Source: Sparassis latifolia (Eukaryota > Basidiomycota > Agaricomycetes > Polyporales > Sparassidaceae). From it: a stretch of 64,000 nucleotides of DNA. Numbering within the stretch: position 1 is the first letter of the stretch; every line of letters starts with the position of its first letter. The notes below the pieces were generated by a model, which saw only the letters and a program-made list of their open reading frames with translations, searched no databases and was not told the DNA's origin. The position numbers and the translations under genes were made by a program. The DNA lies in the NCBI GenBank assembly GCA_018466975.1, contig CM031561.1, positions 310,001 through 374,000 of the forward strand. Direction: 5' to 3'. Of this stretch, positions 31,041 through 41,336 are shown in pieces.

Positions 31041-32493
31041 ATGTCTTCAGTCCCGTATTTCAAACTGAACACAGGCGCGTTGATGCCCGCGGTCGGTGAG
31101 TTTCAGAGTTCGATGCCTGGTTACATGTTTGACGGTTCTGTCACCAGGGCTGGGCGGCTGGAGCGGCGTTACGAAGGAGCAGCGCGCGGAGGCGACGGCT
31201 TGGATGCTTACCGCCTTAGAAGTGAGATGAATATTGATGCAAGCCTTGCGCACGTTGTGACCCAGTTGCTCTTGGTCAGTCTGGCTATAAGTTGATCGAT
31301 ACTGCATGGGGATACGGTATGTCGAATACTCGCAGAAAGCAGGAGTGCTCGATTCAAAGTTCACATTTACAGGCACTGAGCAGTACGTTCGGGAAGCTAT
31401 TAAGCAGTCGGGTATACCTCGAGAGAACATTTGGATTACCACCAAGTTGCCGTAAGCTCATATAGCTGTTCAGCTGATTTTGTCTTCACCTTGGGTTCTA
31501 GATGGAACCATCCGGGTTTGCGGACCGTAGAAGAGTCCCTGCGAGACAGTCTGAACAAATTGGGTACTGAATATGTCGATTTGGTGAATACACCTGAGTG
31601 GGCCCCACCTTGCGTCTAGCACTTATGTTCTCTGCAGTACCTGTTGCACTGGCCCCAGGTGATTGACTGGCCTGGTGAGTAGTTTCATGATTCGTTTCAT
31701 GTGACGAATGTGCCAACACTCACTGTAGACGAGGACCCGGAGTATGATGGCCCCTTCGCTATCCGTGATTCTCCCACTTTCAATGAAACGTGGGCCGGAA
31801 TGGAGAAAGTGTATGCAGCCGGAAAGGCTAAGGCCATTGGTGTCAGCAACTTCTCAGTGAAGAAGTGTGTTGAATCTGGATTAGCTCTAACCTTGTCTGA
31901 CAAGATTCTGCAGTCTTGAGAAATTGCTCACCACAGCCAAAGTGGTTCCCGCTGTCAATCAGGTCGAGTGAGCATCTCGATTGATCATCCATGATTACAC
32001 ATCACTGACTGGGTACTCAGACTGCACCCCTATCTCGCACAGTCGGAGTTGAAAGCCTACTGTGACGTAAAGGGCATTGTGTTGACGGCATACACACCCA
32101 CGGGTATAAGCCAATCTCAGTGTTGAGGTTGCGATGTGTCTCTGAATTGCTTTGACGATAGGTTACGCCACTGTGCGTTCCGACCCACTGATCGTGGAGC
32201 TTGCAGAGAACTACAAGGTCACTCCCGGGCAAGTTGTTCTCGCATGGCATGTAGCGCGTGGAGTCTCTGTCGTACCCAAGAGTTCCAACGCCAAAAGGCA
32301 AAGGGATAACATCAACGTAAGTAATTTACATCTTTCGGGCGTATCAGAGTGTCCTAAGTGACCATAGCTGTCGACATTGGACCCGGAGGATATCAAGCGG
32401 ATCAATGGTCTTGATCGAAACGAACGTCTCTGCAACAAGCCTGACGAGAAGGGCCTTGTGTCCGGCTGGACCATGGAGCAGATGGGATGGTAA
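31041..32493 (+). CDS. Aldo/keto reductase
   Basis: Join: 31041..31095, 31148..31221, 31280..31316, 31373..31451, 31502..31583, 31638..31674, 31729..31864, 31914..31967, 32021..32103, 32162..32316, 32368..32493; 305 residues in 11 exons. The NADPH-dependent TIM-barrel signature is complete: GYKLIDTAWGYGTEQ (catalytic Asp and Tyr), ITTKLPWNHPG (catalytic Lys), YLLHWPQ (catalytic His), KAKAIGVSNFS, VPAVNQVELHPYL, and the cofactor loop VVPKSSNAKRQRDN. The sequence resembles fungal glycerol dehydrogenase or D-xylose/aldose reductase types, but the substrate cannot be fixed by eye. All ten introns are GT-AG and 50-60 nt. The gene has one of the clearest TATA boxes in the window. Confidence 0.93.
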
Positions 32494-33227
32494 AACGGTC
32501 GTTCCGGATGCAAGAAGTAATGAGCCAAGTCCTCCTTGTATGAGTATTCCTTCCACGGTGTTGGCATTTACATGATATGTTCCACGACACTCCTTTGTGC
32601 GCAAGAACAGTCACGGATGCGGATGCAGTCCGCCAGTGCACGAAGACAATTTCTTCGACTGATACATACTCGATCTTTCTCGCTGAGCCCACCGTGGGGT
32701 CAGTATTATTACACGATGACTCACTTGATCTTTCCTCTGTCATATTCAATTCTGCGCTCAAAAACTCTTGCTGGCCAGGACGAAACAGGATTTTCGACTA
32801 CCTCGCCAGCGTGGGCTTGGATGCATACGATGAACTTGAGCGTCCAAACTTTACTATTGTACGGAAGCCATAAATTCACCACGTCCGTGAACTCTGGAAG
32901 GTATTTCGGTATTTGTTTCTGGCTTCATCGGTTCTGCTGAACTGCCTTCAAACCTTATCATCATCCGATGGCCAATCAGCTGCTGTATCATTCGGTGTTC
33001 TAGGGCACGGCGAAGCGCCACAGGTAAGTATTCCCGCCGTTCTATAACGACGACGTACACGTTGCAGGCTTCCCCTGTGCCCCGGGGAAGTACTCTTACT
33101 CACGCTTCAGGCCGATATGGTACAAGTCTGTCCTTCGTTTTACTCACGATCCCACAGATACCTCTGCCATCGTGAGTAGTATCCTCTCCATTGTTGATTC
33201 GCAGCGCTGCGGCTCAACACACCGTAG
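32494..33227. other. Spacer between AKR and 14-3-3 genes
   Basis: This 0.73-kb gap holds the AKR 3' UTR and the 14-3-3 promoter. A donor-like gtgagtag at 33172 and an acceptor-like accgtag right before the 14-3-3 ATG suggest a 5' UTR intron there. Chance frames at 32536-32940 have no family support. Confidence 0.4.
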
Positions 33228-34068
33228 ATGAACGTCACGTTGTCTCGACTTGATTCTCTGTACCTCGCCAAGGTGGCCGATCAGGCGGAAAGGTATCACG
33301 GTCAGTCTGGACATCTCGCGACTACTTGACCCGCTTAACAAGAGCGTGCCAGATGTGATAGCCCAGCTCAAGACCGTTATTTCAGCCAACGATGCTCAAC
33401 TTACCGTTGACGAGCGCAATCTGCTGTCCATCGCCTACAAGAACATCACGTCCTCTCACCGCGGCAGTTGGCGCACTATCGATACATTACAGAAGCACGC
33501 CCGCGGTGGCCTTGCGAAGCATGTTGCACTCATGCTAGTAGAAAAAGAGCGAATCGAGCAGGACTTGGCCGACATTTGCAGGGATGCTGTGGACTTGCTG
33601 GAGCAGATTCTGATACCCGCTGCAAACTCTGGAGAAGAGAAAGTCTTCTATTGCAAGATGCAAGTGTCTCTCCCTCTGTACACGACGTCAGACTTACTCA
33701 AGAGGCATCGCAACAGGAAAGGCGACTACTATCGGTATCTCGCGGAGATATCACACCAAGAACTGCACGAGCAATACTCGGCCAGTTCGCTTGAGGCGTA
33801 CAAATCTGCATATGGGCATGCGCTGGGCACACTAGAGCCCGTGCATCCCACACGTCTCGGCCTGGCGCTGAATTTTGCTGTCTACTACCACGACATCGTC
33901 GAGAGTCCTGAAAGGGCGTGTTTCATCGCCAAGCATGCCTTTGATGAGGCGATCGCTGTAGCATCGGACCCGTCGTACTCTGGGCCAAGTCTAGAGGATA
34001 CTCTGGTGATTCTTCAGCTTCTGAGGGATGACTTGTTACTCTGGTCAGGGGAGATTAGTACAGAGTAG
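33228..34068 (+). CDS. 14-3-3 protein
   Basis: Join: 33228..33300, 33353..33659, 33717..34068; 243 residues. 14-3-3 dimers bind phosphoserine/threonine motifs in many signalling proteins. Family blocks: SLYLAKVADQAERYHDVIAQ, the signature-1-type RNLLSIAYKNIT, KVFYCKMKGDYYRYLAE, and the C-terminal SPERACFIAKHAFDEAIA and EDTLVILQLLRDDLLLW. Some usually invariant positions differ: LALNFAVYYHDIVESPERAC replaces the common LALNFSVFYYEI, and SSHRGSWR replaces ARRASWR. The second intron is GC-AG (GAT/GCAAGT at 33660), the only choice that restores KMKGDYY. The divergence at core positions suggests a second, faster-evolving 14-3-3 paralogue rather than the main one. Confidence 0.92.
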
Positions 34069-34123
34069 GTACCCGTCGGGTTGTCATTTCACATGATTAC
34101 TATTCTGTGTACAACCATATCGT

Positions 34124-34202
34124 GGCCGCCTGGCGAAATGGCATCGCGTCTGACTACGACTTGGTAATCAGGAGATTGCAGGTTCGACCCCTGCGGCGGT
34201 CA
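34124..34202 (+). tRNA. tRNA-Arg (anticodon ACG) with 7-nt intron
   Basis: The acceptor stem ggccgcc pairs with ggcggtc, the D arm is gcga/tcgc, the anticodon stem tctga pairs with tcagg, and the T arm gcagg/cctgc encloses ttcgacc; the discriminator is A. The anticodon loop reads ctACGa, then an extra cttggta (34160-34166), then a, so a 7-nt intron sits after position 37, the normal place. The anticodon ACG is at 34156-34158; the A is presumably read as inosine. A TTTT at 34226 can terminate Pol III. A second copy, with a different intron, lies inverted at 52012. Confidence 0.95.
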
Positions 34203-34406
34203 TCCGATGCTCTCACAGGAGTTTCTTTTGAGCCTCATTCAAAGTTTATAGATTGGCTCTTTTTGCAATTTATTCCCTCATGTGGGAACTAGAATCTCTC
34301 ATGATGTAATACGAGGTTATCATCAACTCAATGGATGTACATGAAGTACACTCTCCTACATTGAGCGCACGCGAACTCACACCAATGAACATCTGCTACT
34401 ACCCTC
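34203..34406. other. Spacer tRNA-Arg / SUP35
   Basis: This 204-nt AT-richer gap follows the tRNA, contains its T-run terminator at 34226-34229, and holds the 3' UTR of the - strand SUP35 gene. Confidence 0.5.
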
Positions 34407-36542
34407 CTAAGCTGGAGCATTGGCGTTTGCTCCGACGGAAAGGTTTCCGAAGCCATCTACTATCTCCTCCGGAATGCCCTCCACAAGCTTCGTAATCTGT
34501 GGTACAAAGCGCTCGATCAGTACCATGCCTGATAGCTACATGGATTGGACGCACCTTCCCAATGGCTACTGTCTTGCCTACAGGAAACGATCAATAACAG
34601 CGATAGGAACATCGACGAGAGGGCTGACCTTCGTCTCGCAGCGTGAATCGCCCCAACTGCGGGTAATCTGAGAACTTCTCTACGCATACGGGTGCCGTCG
34701 TCTCTATCAGGGCTACAATTTTCTGTCCTGGAGGAATTGGGCCAATTAATCTGATCCGAGATCCGATAGATGAAATCGTCGACTCACCTCGCTTGGCAAA
34801 CTGCGGTGGCTTTCTTGATTTTCGGCCGGTGGCTTTGTCGAAGTAGTGGAGAAGTGCCTGGGACAAGTTTGAGCATGATCAGAGAGAACATAGATAGCGC
34901 GCACAGAAAGTGTGACTTCCTCAGCCAATGTGTGGATGTGCATCACACCAGAGTAGCCAGCGCAGATGATGTTCCTATGGTCGAGGATTGCAAGCTGCGC
35001 CTCGAACTTGCGTACGGCATGCACAGGCTTGTTCGGGCTCGTAAGCACGAATCCAGGACTGATGTCCTCGTCATCCACGCCGCGCAGCCGGATGCGCACG
35101 TTGTCGCCGCACATCGCGGAAGCGACTTCTTCCTCCATCTCGTTGTAGATCGCGGCCACCTCTACCACGTCCTTGTTCGGCATCAGGACGAGCGACTCGC
35201 CCTTGCGGAGGTGCCCGGACTCGACCTTGCCGACGACGATGGTGCCCATGTCTTTGTACTTCTCGGAGACGGGCATCATTAGGGGCGCATTGACTTTGCG
35301 GTCGACCATGGGCATGTGGTCGAGATATTCGAGCAGTGAATCACCACTGCGATTCGTGGAGTCATGAGTACCCTCCCATTTTCGACGATCATAGACTTGG
35401 TCACTCACCTGTACCACGAGCATGCAGACTTGGACACGCGATCTTTTAAGTTGGCGCCAGTGTAAGCGGACACAGGGATGAAGCTGACGTCGGTCTTGAG
35501 GTTGAACCCGGCGGACTTGATGAAGGGTGACAACTTCTCCTTGATCTCGTCGAAGCGCGACTTCTGCCACAGCACTGTGGATTCGTCCATTTTGTTGACC
35601 ACGACGACGAGCTTCGTCACGCCAGCCGTCTTGACCAACATGATGTGCTCCCGCGTCTGGCCACCCCTCTCGAAGCCCGTCTCGAACTCGCCCTTGCGCG
35701 CGGATATGACAAGGACGGCGACGTCGGCCTGAGCGGCGCCCGAGATCATGGAGGGCACGAAGGTCTTGTGTCCGGGCGCGTCAAGGATGGTATAGCGCCT
35801 GGATCCCGTTTCAAAGTATGCACGGCCGACTTCGACAGTTTTTCCCTTTTCGCGCTCCTGGGGGGTTGAGTCGAGTGCCCAACTCAGGTACCACGAGTCG
35901 CGGCCTGCTTCCTTGGCTTCCCTCTCGTACTTCTCCATCGTCCGCTTGTCGACCGATCCGGAGAGATAGAGGATATTGCCGCCCATAGTACTTTTGCCTG
36001 CATCGACATGACCGATGAAGACAATGTTAAGATGCTCCTTGACTGATGGACAGTACACGGTATATGAGAAATAACTAGAAATGTCGAGGATCAGTGTACA
36101 CACCAGTTCCGAATAGATCTCGAAGTGTGTTTTCATCGGCGACCGACTGCACTTCGTGTGCGATGGCTGCGGTATCTGTCTTTGCTTTCTCAAGGGTGAG
36201 GGTTTTGGTGGATACGTTGGATGATGCTGTTGACGGAGCCGGAGATGCTGAATGCGAATGCAAAGACTTGACAGATGCAGGAGCAGGAGTAGCAGGAGTA
36301 GCAGGCTTGGATTGAGGTTGCACGGGCGACGGGGCAGCGACGGGGGGAGCAGGAGATGCAGCAGGTGGTGTAGGCTTCGATCCTCCGATGTTTAGGGTGA
36401 TGGAAGGAGCGGGAGCGGGGGCCTCTGTCTGGGGTGGACGCTCGATAGGCTGTGGAGGGGGCGGGGACGGCTGAGCAGGCTGGGGAACGCGGAAGGCCTG
36501 TCCTGGCACGAAGCTGAAAGCGTTGGCATTGAGTTTACTCAT
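34407..36542 (-). CDS. SUP35: Translation termination factor eRF3 (Sup35)
   Basis: Join: complement(34407..34496, 34555..34577, 34629..34727, 34788..34857, 34905..35346, 35409..36042, 36104..36542); 598 residues. eRF3 is the GTPase partner of eRF1. G-domain motifs: GHVDAGKST, DAPGHKTF, NKMD and SAYTGANL, followed by beta-barrel domains (VNAPLMMPVSEKY, GKVESGHLRKGE, DHRNIICAGYSGVMH) and the C-terminal GRFTLRDEGKTVAIGK. The 146-residue N-terminus is Pro/Ala-rich with no Gln/Asn-rich prion region. It begins MSKLNANAFSFVPGQAF, which fits the PAM2 consensus LNxxAxxFxP for binding the MLLE domain of poly(A)-binding protein. All introns are GT-AG. The last exons end with an added tail GFGNLSVGANANAPA. 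It is divergent from SLA1. Confidence 0.95.
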
Positions 36543-37098
36543 TGCTACAGGTATTATAAAGACAGAAAATTCGGGAAGATCGAAAACAAAAGGACAGCGA
36601 GTAACGTTACAGATGTACAGAGACGAGAGCTTCAGAGCCTCTCCCAGTCCCACTTTTCACTTCCCTTTCGGGCATCTCCAGTGACCGTCTGTGGCCCGGT
36701 CCGAGTACAAGTGAGTCGCCCTGGAATCGCTCTCGCTTCCTCTCTTCCAGCAAGTCATGTAAAATCGCACAGTGTATGTACAGATTTGATGGTGCAGGTG
36801 CCAAATGTGCGCGATCATGTATTGCATGCGAAAAACGGTCGAAGTTCACGCAGAAACATTCAAAAAGTTCCTTGATTACATCCCATAAGAGAATCATTCT
36901 GCAAGGAATGCACATTGAGCTGAGTTATACGGTGACACGAGAACGTTGTCGAGCAACACCACAAAGTTAGGATGTTGACTGCCGACAGTAGTGCCAACGC
37001 GTGCTGCGCCGTGGGTGTGGGTTGCCACATGGCTAAACAGGCAGGACCGATGTGATCATTGCAGCTCGACCCAATACCCCGCCATACCCCATTCTCGA
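36543..37098. promoter_or_regulatory. Divergent promoter region SUP35 / SLA1
   Basis: This 556-nt region between divergent start codons has short chance frames only. No TATA box is evident, as expected for constitutive genes. Confidence 0.45.
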
Positions 37099-40000
37099 AT
37101 GGCAGAACAGGAGACATATCTCGCCGTTCTCAAGGCCTCTTATGACTATGATCCACAGCCAGATGCAGAAGAAGAGCTAACCGTCAAGGAGAACCAGCTC
37201 CTCCTTCTCCTCGAGCGCACAGACGACGAGTAAGTCATTCAATGTCCATCTGTTCTTAACGTCCTCGCTGCATCGCGATACATAGCTGGTGGAAAGTCAA
37301 GATCAAGCCGGAATCCCAGGAGGAGGATGGACCTTCTGGTCTTGTTCCGGCAGCGTATGTTGAGCCAGTGAGTTCCCCAAGCCTCTATCTTACTGCTCCC
37401 ATTATCATATTACCCACAGGCAGAGCATATCTCAGTTGTGAAGGCACTGTACGACTACGAGGCGACACAATCAACTGAACTCAATGTGAAGGAAGATGAG
37501 ATCCTTCTTGTATTCGACAAAGACGACGACTGGTTGCTGGTGCAGAGTCAGGCGAACGAGGGCAAGGTCGGGTACGTTCCTGGGAACTACGTCGAGGAGG
37601 TGTGTACTCGGCATTTTGACATCTTAAATTTCATCCACAACCGTTCACTCAGACTACGGGCGAGGAGCAACCTACAACGGCAGTAATTCCCTCAATACCT
37701 CACATCGTCGTCCCTCCGTCTGTGTGTACACCAGTATGAATTTCCCGTGATGCTGTCTCATACAGTGCCTCTCTTCCAGCCACCGCGTCCCGTCAGCGTC
37801 TACGTCGATCCTGCTGATCGCGTAGCGGCTGCGCCAAAGGCACAAGCTGACGATATCCAGACCTGGTCAGTCTCTGAGGTCGATAAGAAGGGCAAGAAGA
37901 AGAAGGGGACTCTCGGCGTCGGAAACGGTGCAGTGTTCTTTGCTAGCGAGTCGGACAAGGTGCGCGTCCCGAAACATTCACTGCTTTTCCCATTCACCAA
38001 CCCAGCCGATAGACACCCGTGCAGAAATGGCAGACCTCGGCAATACAGTCAGTCAAGCTCGAGAAGTCGAAGCATGTGCACATCGAGATCGGCGGGGATG
38101 AGTCCGTCAACCTGCACTTCCACGCCGGCTCGAAGGACGTCGGGGAAGCCATCATCGCCAAGCTCGAGTCCTCGCGATTACTCTCTGCACCTCCGCGGCC
38201 CAGCGTGTCGGCGGAAGAGGAGCCAGAGCCAGAGCGTCTACGCAGCGCCGCGCAGAAGGCCGTCCATTTCGATGCTGCGGCTCCGGAGATCATCCCTCCG
38301 CGCGAGCCTTCCGAGGACGGGGAGGAAGAGGACGCCCTGCACGAAAATGCCGCTGAGTTGAGTGCAGAGAACAGCGACATGGCGGTGGCACTATACGACT
38401 TCACTGCGGATGGCGTGGACGAGCTGTCCGTACAGGAAGGGGAGAGCCTCATAGTCATCGAGAGGGACAGCGACGAGTGGTGGAAGTGCCGTAATGCTTC
38501 CGGCGCAGAAGGCGTTGTGCCTGCCAGTTATGTCGAAGTACGCACAAACCATATAGCTCATCTTGTTGCTGTTCTCACTCGTGTGTGGTTTACCAGACGG
38601 TAGCGGGTTCGCGTGCGGTAGCACTGGCCCGTGCAGAACCCGAAGAAGACGCTGTAGCCATCGCAAGAGCCGCCAGGGAAGAGGAGGAACGCGCTGAGGC
38701 CCGACGTCGTAATGAGGACGCCCGTGAGAAGGCCGAGCGAGAGCGGGCAGAGAGGGAGAGCAGGAAGCTGGAGGCAGAGCGACGCGCCAAGGCTGCCGCA
38801 GCAGCAGCAGAAGCCGACAGGAAACGGAGAGAACGGGAGCGGGAGACACAGAAGGAGAAGGAGGGGGAGAGGGAGCGCGCTGCCGCGGAAGAGGAGGCTC
38901 GGCAGAGGAAGCAGAGGGAGTCAACCTCGGGCATTCCTCCGTCTCCTCGCAAGAAGTCCAATGGAGATTCGAGTTCCGGGCGCACATCATCAGATAGACG
39001 TAAGTTCCTTCACGCACCAGATCGTATGACCCAGAACTGATGTATTGTATGCAGGTGGCCCCCCTCCTGAGAACACTCGCGTATGGCACGACAGGACTGG
39101 CCAGTTCCGCGTCGAAGCGGCGTTCCTTGGTTTCGCGAACGGCAAGCTGAGATTGCACAAGGTCAATGGTGTTGTCATCGAGGTGCCGTCGGAGAAGATG
39201 TCCTCCGAAGACTTGCGCTATATCGAGAAGCTCAATAGCAAGAAGTCTTCCCCTCCGCGCAGGTCTGCGGATGACGACGACGAACCATTGGAACAACGTA
39301 GGAGGTCCTTGGTGCCAGATGCGGCGCGCTCAAGCACCTTCAAGACCGCAACGTCTGCTCCTAAGAAAGGGCCTACAGTCGATTGGTTCGAGTTCTTCCT
39401 CAACGCGGGTTGCGATGTCGATGACTGCACTCGATACGCGACTTCGTTTGAGCGGGACAAGATCGACGAGGCAATCCTACCCGACATCACCGAGTCGACC
39501 ATGCGGTCTCTTGGGCTGCGCGAAGGCGACATCATCCGTGTCAAGAAGGCCATTGAACAGAGGCAGCCGAAGAATAGCAGCTCCAACGACGCTCTTCAGG
39601 AACAATTGCGCCGCGATGAGGAGCTCGCTAGACAGCTACAGGTTGAAGATAACGGCTCCTCTAACGGTCGGTCGAGAAGCCAGCCTCCAAATCTCTTCGC
39701 GGCACCGAACGGAGCACTGAAGACGAGTTCAATGCGGCGGGGACGCCCACAGCCCAGCAAGAGTCTGCCACCTTCAAGCGTTGACTTGAAATCGATCACA
39801 ACGGCGTCTGGTCAGATTCTGCGCAGTGACTCCCCGATAGTTACCACTCCAGAAACAACTACGACTTCTGCTTTACTTCCTGTGCAGCCTCCTCCACGGT
39901 CGAGCTCAGCCATGCCTTCTGTCAGCGGATTCGACGACGATGCCTGGACGAACAGGCCTAGCTCTACGAAGCCCTTGGCTCCTACTCCACCTGTTGTTGC

Positions 40001-41186
40001 TCCCCGGGCACCATCTGCTCCTCCGGCATCAGCACCGGCACTTCCAACATCTGTTACTCCTGCTTTCCGTATGCAGGTGGCCCCCACACCACCTGTACAG
40101 CCTGCGGTGCTTCCAGTGTCGGCTCCTGCCACCTCGGCGCAGCCACAACCGACAGGATCGTTGGCAAAGACAACTGAGAACGACTTCTTCGACCAATTAG
40201 CTCGCCTGAGCCAGATACGGAATCAGACCCCAGCTATCGCGTCGTCTGTCTCGGGTCCGGCTCTCACATCGACTGCGTCTCTGGCTCCTCCTATAAGTTA
40301 TCAGTCTGGCCTCGGGATGGGTTCCTCTCCCATCCCCACTGGCCAGCATCTCCAGGCGCAACGGACGGGGTTGTTGTCACTGCCTCAGCCACCACCTGCC
40401 AACGCGCCACGCGGACCATTTGCTCCTGTGCCCGCTAATCAGAGCTTGTTGCAGCCCCTGATCCCTACCACTACTGGGTTCAACAGTTTCGTGCCTACTC
40501 GGCCACAGAGCGCACAGTCGCCATTCCAGACATCTCCACAACCCATGTCTTTTCTTTCTGCACAACCAACAGGTTTCGCCAACGCGGGGCAGCCATTGAT
40601 GTCACAGATAACTGGGTTCCCAAATCCGAGTCCCATGTCCCAACCAACTGCGATGCCGAGCGGAAACTTTGGCTCAATGGCAGGAGGCTTCTCGCAGAAC
40701 CCATCGTTCCAGACCAACAGTGGCTTCGGTCAGATGCAGAGCAGTACGTAGTGTGCCTTGACTGATTGCCATCTTTCTTACCTTCCCTTAGACCCTACAG
40801 GCTTCAACCCTGGTTTTGGCCAGTTGCCGTTCAGTAATGGCGTTAGCTCTCCTCCACCAGCCCCTCCAGCATCATCTGTGGCGAGCACGTCTCCTGCGAA
40901 CGTCTTCGCACAAATGAAGAGCGGGACTTTTGCCACTAATGAAACCTCTGTTCCACAAAGCGCAGGTACGTGGGGGCAACTTTGTCCCTTCAGTTACCGT
41001 CAACTGAATTCACTGTCAGATAAATATGACGCTTTACGTCCGAATCGTGAGTGACTATCATCACTTCATCTACAAGCACAGAAGTTCTTACCTATTATTT
41101 CAATAGCGCTCCTTACCGCTCAGCCCACAGGATGGGGTTATTCCGGGATGAACGGATACCAGAGTGCATACGGCTACCAGGGTTGA
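37099..41186 (+). CDS. SLA1: Endocytic adaptor Sla1
   Basis: Join: 37099..37229, 37286..37367, 37420..37599, 37653..37721, 37780..37959, 38013..38537, 38597..38999, 39055..40743, 40792..40965, 41020..41046, 41107..41186; 1179 residues. Sla1 links cargo, clathrin and the actin machinery at endocytic patches. Domain order is typical. SH3-1 starts LAVLKASYDYDPQPDAEEEL and SH3-2 VVKALYDYEATQSTELNVKE. A homology domain follows (DIQTWSVSEVDKKGKKKKGT). SH3-3 is MAVALYDFTADGVDELSVQE. A long charged coiled coil (EEEERAEARRRNED and on) precedes SHD1 (RVWHDRTGQFRVEAAFLGF, the NPFxD-binding unit) and SHD2/SAM (VDWFEFFLNAGCDVDDC). The C-terminus is a Pro/Gln/Thr region with repeated TG motifs such as LSAQPTGF and LTAQPTGW, the End3/Pan1-binding type. 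One 27-nt exon occurs at 41020. All introns are GT-AG. Confidence 0.95.
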
Positions 41187-41336
41187 TGCAATTGAATGTA
41201 TACTATCTGTGATCTTCGACATTCAACACTCATTTTATGATCTCACTGCTAGGATTGACCCGCTAATATATACCTTTAAAAGACCAAAAGCGACAATTAT
41301 ACAAAATGCAACAATAATTAGATGATACAGAACTGG

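Noticed and set aside
34534..34555. Reading the SUP35 last exon straight through (VRPIHVAIRHG...)
   Set aside because: Reading through gives a long non-conserved tail. Splicing GTGCGT to CACAG restores GKITKLVEG as in other eRF3 proteins.
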